Part shown: in pieces, positions 1-10,700 of the stretch
How positions within the stretch are numbered: position 1 is the stretch's first letter
Layout: each line of letters opens with the position of its first letter
NCBI GenBank assembly: GCA_009746045.1
Contig: RPFO01000027.1
Coordinates: 22,501 to 65,000, forward strand
DNA from: Mesostigma viride
Taxonomy: Eukaryota > Streptophyta > Mesostigmatophyceae > Mesostigmatales > Mesostigmataceae
Length of the DNA stretch: 42,500 bases
Direction: 5' to 3'
Position numbers and translations under genes: made by a program
Notes under the pieces: generated by a model
Databases searched by the model: none
Seen by the model: the letters and a program-made list of their open reading frames with translations, nothing else
What the model was told of the DNA's origin: nothing

Positions 1-2326
1 CATCACCGTCTCCAGCCTCATCAAATCCACCACCCTTGTCAGCAAACCCATCCAAGTTCGCCCCCGCCTCCCCCCCTGATGCTACAACGTCACCCCCGCG
101 AGTCAAGTCAGCCCCCCGCGGCCCCGCGCCCCTCCTACTGCCATCCTCCGCCCCAATTCCCCCATCACCATCCCCCCCCTCCGTCTCACCCTCCTCCTCC
201 TGCTCCACCCATTGCTGCATCCTCTCCGCATCCAATTCGTCCGCGTCGCGCCCCGGCACGCCATCTGTCCTGCCGCCCACTCCGCGGCGCCCCGCGCCGT
301 CGACAGCAATATCCTCCGGCCTCCATCCATACTCATCCCCACGCGGACCGCGCAGAGCTTCCCCCCCCCCACCGACAACCCCCCATGCCCATCCAGCCGT
401 GCCGATACCCCATCTGTTTCGCCGTCCTCACCCGCCCAAGGCACCGCGCCGCCGGAGGTCCCTGCTAGCGACGATGCAGCACCAGAACCCTTATCTCTGA
501 CATCCGCATCCTCCCTACTGCCCCAGAGGCGCCCAAAACTCCAACTCCAAAGCGCGCTGCCCCACCCACGCGCCCGCTGGGGGGACCCTGGCCGACCCAC
601 CCCCCGCCCCTCTCCGGTCCCCCCTGAACCACCCACCCCTTCTTCAGTCCCCCCACCTCCCTCTCGATCATTTCCAGGAAAAACACCAGCACCAACGCCA
701 GCATTACCCGCCGCATCCTCCCTGCCACCCCCGTAGCCACTACTAGAGCCACTACCAGAGCCACTACCAGAGCCTGGCCGGGCAGACGGCCAGTTGTCCC
801 CCCCCGGGCCATGACCGCCCCCACCCATGCCACCATCCCCCTTTGTAAACATTGGGTCCCCCCCATCTTCCGACGAATCGCCATCCCCACCCCCTGGAAG
901 GTCCCAGGGTCGCCCGCCCTGGCCCCCAGGGGATGACCCTGCTGACTCCGCTGTCATATCCAAACCAGAACCGGTAGTTGCATCCTCGCTCTCTCCTTTA
1001 TCTTCCCTCTCCCCCCATCTCCTTCCCCCCCCCCCCCCCCCATCCCCCCCCCGCCTACTCCCTGGCTGTGCGCCCGCATCATCCCCCCTCCACGCTCGTG
1101 CGCCCGCATCCACCGCGTCCCCATACCCCCCCCTTCCCGCCGCCTCCCCCTCGCCGCCCTCCTCTTGCGCTTGGCCCCGCTCCTGCCGCAACAGATACCC
1201 GAACAAGTCGTCGAGGTCGTCGGCTTCAGCATCCCCCTCACCTTCCCCCTCGCCCTCGTCCTCACCCTCCCCGTCACCCCCCTCCCCTTCCTCATCAGCG
1301 CTGGCATTCGCAAACCGGCCCCCTTGCCGCAATCCACCGCCCATGCCTGTTCCTGCCCCGCCAACCCCCCCATTGTCCCACGTCTCGTCCTCCTCACGAT
1401 TCTTATCCCCACCCCCCCCGCTATCCCCTGTACCAAGCCCGCCCCCGCCCTCGCCATGGCCCCGCGCGACACCATTTGGGTCCCCCCATGTAAACCCCCT
1501 TCACCCCCGCCCTTCCCCCCCGCCTCCTCCTCCAGCTTCTTGCGCACAAAGTCAGCCCACGCCTGGGCTGATCCGAGCGCCACCACCGAGGGCACACCTG
1601 CCCACACCCTGGACGATGCCCCGGCCCCTCCCCCGCTCCGGGTGAGGGATTGGTCCCTTCCCCCCCCCCCCCTTTACGCCGGTGGCGGCCGTACCGATGG
1701 TACCCGCTGCTGGCATCCTGCGACCCACCCCCCTGCGCCGACTGCCACTCGATCGCGTCCAGAGCGCTCTCGATCTCCTGCCCTTGGTCAAACGTTAGCT
1801 CCTCGTCCCTCGGATCCTGCAGAAAAGTGGCGCTGCTGCCGCCGGCACGTGCCCGCCCGCTACTGCCTGTGCCCTCTCGTCGGTCGCTGTGGACCATGCT
1901 CGAATGCAGCGAGGACGCGCCATGGCCGTTGGAGGAAGAGGACCAAGGTCTGCCAGTAGAAGAGGGCTCGCGGTCCGAGGAGTGGTGCCAGGGGGTTCTC
2001 TGGGAGGACCGGCCCGAATGGCCACGGGAGCTGCCCATTGGTCGGCCCCCGTGTCGCGATTGGCCTTGGCCTTTGAACGCGCGGCCGCCGCCGTCCCAGG
2101 AGGAGGAGGACGCCCGGTGGCCGTCACGAACGCGGAGCCGAGGCGCGATGCTCGCTCGGGGCGTGATGGTGCGGCCGCCCGGGTCATTGTCTGGCTCGGC
2201 TACGGTGTTCAACTCCTTGGCGGATTGATCGAGATTCTCGGGAAGATGAATGGCCGTTTGAGCGGATGATGCGCTGGCAGCAGCCCGGTCGGCTCCGCGG
2301 GAGGCCGCCCATGACGCCGAGTGCAC
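1..2326 (-). CDS. Acidic Gly/Ser-rich protein of unknown function, 3' end outside window
   Basis: I do not recognise this protein. The model starts at the ATG at 2326 and runs off the left edge: exon 1 2326-1678, exon 2 1597-1505, exon 3 1427-432, exon 4 357 to beyond 1, giving at least 698 codons. The frame changes three times, and each change is repaired by a short GT-AG intron: 1677-1598 (GTAAAG...GGGCAG, 80 nt), 1504-1428 (GTGAAG...GTACAG, 77 nt) and 431-358 (GTGAGG...GGGAAG, 74 nt; 408-332 is an equally in-frame alternative). The joined protein has low-complexity Gly/Ser/Glu/Asp stretches, a basic-acidic segment AWADFVRKKLEEE in exon 2, an acidic block ending EADDLDDLFGYLLRQ in exon 3, and a charged helix-like DADELDAERMQQWVEQEEE in exon 4. 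It looks disordered, with short helical islands. Long C runs on the plus strand (361-370, 1026-1040, 1660-1672) could also hide assembly length errors. A TATA-like TCATATAC lies about 40 bp upstream (2363-2370). Confidence 0.55.
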
Positions 2327-3491
2327 TTCGTGTCGTTCGATGTGAATTTGCGTGCGCGCGGAGTATATGAAGACTTGCGCTCCCTGCGAGATGCATAATG
2401 TTCCATATCAGAATTTGACATGAGCCGAAGACTTTTTTATTGCTACACTACCTACTTTTAGAAAGAAAATGCCTTACCTCACGCAGGTGTGACGACGCCA
2501 TTAAATACACAGATGGCAACTACACAATTTCCCCGACGGAAACACGCGCACTTACCACCATGGCAAGCAGAAGCAACGGAAGCCATTTCGTTCCGCTGCC
2601 ACTTATGCGTGCCCGGTTAAGCGGCATCAGTGTGTCACGTTTGCAAGTCACATTCTCATCAAAACAGGTGTTTCGGGGCAGTGTCGCATGTAACTGGAGG
2701 GTGCTACCTCCGTAACCACGCTGGTATATCAACGCTTCTCTCCTCGCGTTGAGATTACCCCATGAAACCAGAAGGACAATTTCTACATCCAACTATGAAG
2801 AAGTCCTCTTCTTTGTTGTTTGCAGTGAGCACGAGCTGCTAAGCCATGCGTAACTTGCAATTTTTCACGACGTTGTCCACAGGTCCGCCATGAGTAATTT
2901 CGTCTTATTTTCCACGTGGCAAAACCACGCGCGCTGCCATGGCGGAGCCTGGACATTGTTCTACACTGTACTGTACTTCCGCCCTACTGTTGCGCACAGC
3001 AGAATAAGCCCATGATGCAACGAACGTCAGGCGCTGTTACAAGCCGTCAGTAGCCCAGGCCCAGCTGGAAGCAGAGATCGGCAACGGTTGGTAACAGCCG
3101 AGCAGTTTGTGGTCCGGGCTGTCCCTGGCCAAAATTTCCTTTAGTTCTTTAGCTTGCCTCATATTCTGTACGCGCTATCCGTAGACTTCCGCTACTTCAA
3201 GCTGCGCAACCGCGACGGATTTTGTCCAGATCCAAAATCACGCGTGTTGGCAGAACGATGCCCGATGGGCACGTCACCGACCTTTCGAGCCCAGTATAGT
3301 TGTCGCCCAGCAAACTAATTATCCTCCGCTTGTGGCATCCATGTCCACTTTCCATCCCCAGTCCTGTAGTAGGATTGTGGTCCTGTCAAGAATAAGGGCG
3401 ATTGCGCATCATACAGTCGCGGTAGGGATAAGGGGGCTGTTCGGCATCAACTAACCGCCGCAATTGGGAGGAGCAATTCGACGGGGCAACC
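2327..3491. promoter_or_regulatory. Divergent intergenic region
   Basis: About 1.16 kb between two divergently transcribed gene models, so it should hold both promoters. It contains a G-box/ABRE-like CCACGTGGC at 2912-2920. Small open frames here have no family resemblance I can see and no splice logic, so I call no gene. Base composition is more balanced than in the flanking coding sequence. Confidence 0.4.
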
Positions 3492-6400
3492 ATGCAAACG
3501 GCGATTCGTTGTGAGATGCCGGCTGCGGTCCCTGGCCAGGTCGTCGGACTTTCTGTGGCGTCTAAATTATGCGATGGGTTTAACAACCCATCCCCGGCCA
3601 AATTTCAGCAACCTAGAATGCGTAGTCAATTTTGGTCGGGATGCAACTTCTTGCTGCCGTCCCCCTTGAAAAAGGGCTGTCGGGCAGGTGCATTCCGGGA
3701 ATTTTTCCCGAAGAGAATCACCACGACGGCCGCTCTATCCGGAGGGGGGTCAATGGATCGGAGCGAAATGGCCAACCAGGAGCTCCTAATTTTCTTTGTA
3801 CGGCTCGACCTGGCGTCCAGGCTTCAGGTACAACTCCCTCTGCCAGGTTTCCTCGCGGTTAATCTACTACCTGGGGAAGCGATACAGAGGTTGAATGACC
3901 AGGAGTAACGGGTCGGGCTGTATCCCTGAAGGAGACTGTCATAGGTCGAGATTTCAGGGATGCGATATCGCTAGCTCTTGTTCACTCCCTATTTGCAAGG
4001 CTTGTGTAAATTCGACGCATATTTTGGCTTTTCAGCGCCCAACGAGCGCAGGGCAGGTTATGGTTGCTGGTGGGCGGAGGGTTGGCTCGGTCGCCGCGCT
4101 TGGACCTGATCCCTTGGGCTGACCCCTTGTGTGCCTCTCGCACGCACCCAGATTTTTTTGTGCAGATTAGCGAGGTCTAACTTCATGCCACAAAGGACAT
4201 TCCTAGAACCCTCTTCAGGTCTTTCTTTTCTTTTGCTTGCTCCCCCCAAAAGATTGGAAGCCAGCCCCTTGGAACAGGGGCATGCCTTGCCAAGCACTAG
4301 GATCAAGACGATTGGAAACCACCCCCTTGGAACAGGGCACGCCTTGCCAAGCACTGGTATACTGAACCAGACCCGTTGGTCACTCTACTGGTCACTGCAA
4401 GGATTGGGCGGTTGCCTCGAGAAGCACTAGCCCCCTTACCATGCTTCCACCCTTTATAATATATTATTATAAAATACATACATATTTTATTGGATATATA
4501 TACTGTAGTGTATATAATATATCACCCCACGCCGTCCCCTGTGTCCACGCACCCTCACATGTGCATGGGCACCATATATTTCATGTGCTGTACACAGTAT
4601 ATATCACTATATATCATGCGCTATATACTATGTATCACTGTGTATCACTATCTATCACGTGCTTGCTTCCCACCTGGTTTCTCACCCCTCATGGCCTTGC
4701 TGTTTTGCTTCTGCGCTGTTTTTCTTCTACGCTGTTCTACGGCGTTGCCAGGTTTGCGATGATGCTGTCTTGCGTCGTCTGCTGGGTGCACACCCTCCTA
4801 ACCTATGCATGCGCGCTTCTTTCCCCTTCCTGGTGGCAATGCGCTCCATCCAACCCCCCCCGCCCCCCCGCAGCGGACCATAGGGGTCCCCGCCCTTGCC
4901 AAGCCGTGGCCCATCATCACGCATGTTCAATTTGGTGTCTCCCGCCTTGACCCGTGTGTTTACATGCCCTCTACTGTGCTCCTGTGCCTTTCACCTGTGT
5001 TACGGTCCCCGCCTGCGTCCCCCACCCCCGCGGCCCCGGTGCGCAGCGGACGATTAACAATGGCGACACCGTCATGGAGAAGCACGTGCGCAAGAAGATG
5101 GCCGAGGTGGGTGGCGGGGGATGGGTGTAGAGGAGCATGTCAAGTAGTGTGACACCGATCGGAGAAGCACGGGCGCAGGAAGATGGCGGAGGTGGGTGGC
5201 TGGACAGGACACCGCCTACTGCTAGTAGATATGAGGACAGGTGGCGTGCGTGGTGGGATCGTGGGGACAGGGTGGCGGAGGTGAGCGGTGCCAGATGGGT
5301 GTAGACGAGGAGTGGAGTGGATGGGTCTAGAGTGCAGAATGTCTACGCGTGCGACACGGTTAGGTACTTAACCTGCTTACGTGCCTAACTTTACTCACTC
5401 ACTTGCCTGCAGGTGGACCAGCACGTGCAGAAGACGGAGAGGGGGACGGAAAACATTCCTATTCATGTGCCTACTCGCTTCCTCATTTACTCGCTTCCTT
5501 ATGTCTCTGCTCTCCTGCAGGTGGACCAGCACGTGCAGAAGACCGAGAAGGTGAAGCAAAAGTCGGCGGGGAGCGCGCCGCCCGAGCAAATGAACGACTC
5601 GTCAGAGCGGGGGCTGTTGGTGCGGTGAGCGATGTTCGGTAGCTAGGGCTGTTGGCGCGGTGAGCGGTGCTCTACGGCCTCGCAAGGCAGCCCCCTTTTT
5701 GTCCAACGGCGGGAGCCGGTGTTGCGGTGAGCGATGCATATGCCTTCCCTGGTTACCGATATCCTCCTCTGTGTCCGTCCTGTGTCGGTGTGGCGCCTCC
5801 CCCCTTCTTGCAACCGACCGAGGATGCAGTCGACCCCTGACGCCGCCAACCCACGGCTCATCCAATGAGGGGTCTCTCGTGTGGTGGGCGTGTCTCTTCA
5901 TTGTCGAAAACCTTGGTTCCCGTACTCAAAGCTTGCCTCTGCGTCACACTTGTCTCACTGCATACCTTAAGGACCGTATATTGTCTCACTGCATACCTTA
6001 AGGACCGTATATTGTCTCACTGCATACCTTAAGGGCCGTATATTGTCTCACTGCATACCTTAAGGGCCGTATATTGTCTCACTGCATACCTTAAGGACCG
6101 TATATTGTCTCGCTGCATACCTTAAGGACCGCATATTGTCTCACTGCATACCTTAAGGACCGTATATTGTCTCACTGCATACCTTAAGGACCGTATATTG
6201 TCTCACTGCATACCTTCATACGCTGCATATTATCTATGGTCTCACCGCATACTTGGAGCTGCCCTCGTCTCCCCTTCCCTCCCCCCATTCTCGCGCCCCA
6301 CAGCGCCGCGCTCCAAAAGGCCATCGACGAGGAGGACTATGCGGCCGCATCACGCCTCCGCGATGAGCTGCGCCGGCTGGAGGTGGGGCGCCAGGCGGGC

Positions 6401-7664
6401 CATGTAGCGTGTAGCGCGTGGTATGCATAGGAGTACAGGAGCCATCCGTGGGACTATGGGGCCGTGTGTCGCCCGCCCGATGAGCCACGTCAGTTGCAGG
6501 TGGGGGGGCGCACCGTCCTCCCGTTGTTGGCCCGTGATCGCATGGGATGGCATGAGGCCATCCCATGGCCCTAAAACAGTGCCACGTAGGGCCATCTTCG
6601 CTGTCCCTTCGCTTCAGCATGAATGTCCCTTCCGCGTTTGTTTTCTTCAAACAAACCCTTCCGCTTGTCCCTCTTGCTGTTTGCAGAGCAAGGACCTGGT
6701 GGCGCGCATGGTGCACATGCTGCCCTTGCCCCCCCTTGTTTTCCAGAACCCTCTCGCGTTGGAACAACCCATGGTGTGCGCCCGCAGAGCAACAACCTGG
6801 TCACGTGCATGCGCTGTCTCACCCTGTCCCAACAAACCCTTCCGCTTGTCTCTTGTGCTGTGTGCAGAGCAACAACCTGGTCGCGCGCATGCAGATGCTG
6901 TCCAACCGCAGCCGCCTGTTTGCGTTCCGTCTGGGCCAGAAGGTCATCCACAAGAAATACGGTGCGTGGGGTGTAGGTGTCTCATGTTCGGTGCGTGGTT
7001 TGTAGGCCGTCCCATGTTCAGTGTGTAATTCAAAGTCATACAGCGCGCGGAACACAAAAGGCGCGTATAGCGTTCACGGTATGGCGTGTTCGTTTAAGTA
7101 TACATAATGTCACGTAGTACATATAATGTCAAGTAGTACATATAATGTCACGTAGTACATATAATGTCACATAGTGCATATAATGTCAAGTAGTACATAT
7201 AATGTCAAGTAGTACATATAATGTCAAGTAGTACATACAATGTCACGTAGTACATATAATGTGTAGTATGTTACTATGTGAAGTATATGGTATGTGTAGA
7301 TTATATGATGCCTAGGGGTGCGCTAGTCTATATTATGTCAAGGGTGCGGTGGTCTACACTGCACCCGAAATGCTTGTGTGGTTTTCTTGAGTGAATGGCC
7401 GCATGGAGTATGGTGTGTGCATGCGCAGATATGCCTCAGAAAGTACCAGCACAGCGCAAGGTTCTGATGGTGTGCGGACTAGGCTGTGTAGAGGAAGGGC
7501 GAAGATCTCTGCACAACTTTCATCAATCGATCGCCATATCCTTAGGCAGGCAGGCAGGCAGGCAGGCGGGCGGACAGGCAGGCAGGCGGGCGGGCGGGCG
7601 GGCGGGCGGGCGGGCGGGCGGGCGGGCGGGCGGGCGGGCGGGCGGCGGGCGGGCGGCGGGCGGG

Positions 7665-7716
<52 letters not shown>

Positions 7717-10700
7717 CCGGCCGGCCGGCCGGGGACAGGCGGGCGGGCGGGCGGGCGGGCGGGCACGCGGGCAGGCGGGCGTGCGGGCGGGCGGGCGGGC
7801 AGGTATTGCTTGCTTGAAAAACAGATGGCAGTTGAGAATGAAGCAAAGCCCGTTCTTAGCATGTGCTCGCACGGGCGTGGGCAAAAGGACCCCACATGGT
7901 GTGGTGCTTCTAAAGGGATGTGTGGCTCCGCTGCCTTTCTGACCCTTTCATCAAACCCTTTGGCCCGGGCCTGGCAAGAGACAGGCAGGTACTTGATAAG
8001 GTCGGACAACTTGCGCTCCGTTCCCTTTGCCCTACCTTCACCCCCACATTCCCATGCATGGCCTCCCCCCCTTTCCCCTCTGTGCCTTTTCCTTCCCATT
8101 CCCTATCTGCCTCCTTCCCCCCCTTTCCCCTCTCTGCCTTTTCCTTCCCATTCCCTATCTGCCTCCTTCCCCCCCTTTCCCCTCTCTGCCTTTTCCTTCC
8201 CATTCCCTATCTGCCTCCTTCCCACCCCTTTCCCCACTCTGCCTTTTCCTTCCCATTCCCTATCTGCCTCCTTCCCACCCCTTTCCCCACTCTGCCTTTT
8301 CCTTCCCATTCCCTATCTGCCTCCTTCCCCCCTTTCCCCTCTCTGCCTTTTCCTTCCCATTCCCTATCTGCCTCCTTCCCCCCCTTTCCCCTCTCTGCCC
8401 TTTCCTTTTCCTTCCCTCTCTGCCTCCCGCCCCCCCCCTTCCCCTGCCCCTCCTCTTGACTGCTCCCTTCCTCCCGTCTTTCCTTCATCTGCTCGTCACT
8501 TGACACCCGCTTCTTTCGATGTGGCTCCCCCTCCTCCCTTTCCTCTCTCCTGCCCCCCCTCCCCCTCATCTGCGTGCTCCCATTGTGCGTGCCACCAGCC
8601 TACCGCGGCGTGGTGTGTGGCTTCCACTCGTCGTGCCTCGAATCGGAGGGTTGGGTGGCGGAGAACAAAGTGAACGAGCTGCCGCGCGGCACGGCGCAGC
8701 CCTTCTACCAGGTGAGGGGGGGGCGAAGGAACTCAAGAAAGGGCAGGGTTCTTTATCAGGGTGGCCAAGAAGCAAGCGGGTTGGAGTGACCCATCTATCA
8801 AGTGAGGGGGGTGGAGCGACCCATCTACCAGGAGAGGGGGCACGCGACCTGTTGTGTATGATGAGGGGGGGAGGAAGAGAAGGGAGGACTCCTTGAGGGG
8901 GGGTGGCACAGAAAAGAGGGTACAAGCTGTTAGGCGACACGCCGCAACGTTTTCAGGCGGCAACGTTTTCAGGGGTGCCGCAAGCACCTTTTCCGGCGGG
9001 TGGGGAACAGAAGAGCGAAAGAAAAGAAAGCGAAGGCCAGGGGGGAACTGCCTGTCTATAGGGGGGGGTTGTAGCATGTTGCGGGGCTGCTCTATGGTGC
9101 CCATGGGTCACTGTAGTTACTAGACCTGGTCACTACAGTTACTATACCTGCAATACCCCACGTCATCATTACCACGGTCATCGACGTCGGACGTTCCCTT
9201 TGTGCTGCGGTGGCATGATATGGTGCCCAGGGGTCACTGTAGTTACTAGACCTGCAATACCCCATGCCATGATACGGTGCCCAGGGGTCACTGTAGTTAC
9301 TATACCTGCAATACCCCATGCCATGATACGGTGCCCAGGGGTCACTGTAGTTACTAGACCTGCAATACCCCATGCCATGATATGGTGCCCAGGGGTCACT
9401 GTAGTTACTATACCTGCAATACCCCATGCCATGATATGGTGCCCAGGGGTCACTACACCTACAGTACATCTACTGTTTTGATTGTGTGGATATAGTTTCG
9501 ACTGCGCATCTACTTTTTTTCCAATACACCGAATCGTATTTGAGACGGTCGTCAACGGCTGACGTTCTCTTGTGCGGGTCACTATCGATCTACTTAATAT
9601 CTATATCTACTTATTATCTACTTTGTATATCTACTAATGTACCTATCTAATGTATATCCACTAATATAAACTATATTCTATACATCTGCGATATGTCTTT
9701 TCTCTCCATACCGCAGGTCATCTTTGAGACAGTCATCGACAGCGAGTCACAGCGCAAGGAGTTCCAGGTGGCCTACGGTGCGTAGCACTCTTGCGTCATG
9801 CATGCCTACGTGCCTGGCCTGGCGCGCGCGATGCGACGTGCATGCCTTTTTGGTTGCCTGGCCTCGTGTGCGTGTTGGGATCCACGGCATGTGGCCAGAG
9901 GGATGTCGCAGCGACAGTAGTTGCCACTGGCCTAGTGTGTGCGCGTTGTAGAGTCCTACACTAGCGCCTAGTGTTGTGTCCTTGCTGCGTGGCCTTGTGG
10001 GAGCTTCAAGGAGCAGCGGCGCACGTGGCCTAGTGTGCCTTGGTTTGGCCGCGTGGCAGGCACTTTGTTCCGGCTGAATGGACCCACACCGTTTGGCCGT
10101 GTGGTGTGCGGCCGAATAGCAGCTTGCTGCCACGTGGACGCATGGCAGGGGGGCTCCTACCATGTGCCCACACCGCATTTGGCAGTGTGACGGTGTCCCT
10201 GCGTCGCCAGCATGGCAGTTAGTGACTGGTCACAGAGACTACAAGTCACTTGTTAGTGCATCAAATGCTGTGTAGGGACTGGTAACAGAGATGCCTGGCT
10301 GCGCGGGCAACCGTGTGCGTGGCATACACCAGTACAGTATTGTGTGCATGCTGTGTAGGGACTGGTCATTGAGATGCCTCGCTGCGCGGCGGTGTGCGTG
10401 GTGAGCAGCAATTGGGCAAATCTGGCGCATCTGGTTGTGTGGCATGGGGCATGGTGAAGGTGGTAGCCGGGGTGCTGGTCGTGACCGCGCAGTTCGTGGG
10501 CCACTTGGCATGGGGTTTCGCATTGGGTGTAGAACCATTCGAGGGAGGTTGTGGGGTTGGACGCGTTAGGTTCCCCCCCCCCCCACCCCACCCCACCCCA
10601 CCCCACCCCACCACCACCACTCAGTTAACATGTCGCTATGACACGGTTACGACCTCCTTTTAATTCCTCTCTTTCCCTCTTTTCTCTTTCCCTCTCTTTC

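Noticed and set aside
1-2326. Frameshift pseudogene
   Set aside because: Each of the three frame changes is repaired by a phase-correct GT-AG intron, which is more economical than three lesions in otherwise open sequence.
4441-4950. A hydrophobic 169-codon frame upstream of ClpF exon 2
   Set aside because: It runs over an AT-rich simple stretch and poly-C; the ClpF N-terminus is accounted for by the exon at 3492-3827 with correct phase.
5947-6235. Regularly spaced 31-bp repeats as a CRISPR array
   Set aside because: Units are contiguous with no unique spacers, and the setting is a eukaryotic intron. The same applies to the other minisatellites.
9092-9582. Minus-strand repeat protein with 18-residue periods
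   Set aside because: The 54-bp intronic minisatellite is open by arithmetic (a multiple of 3); there is no start context or splice partner.
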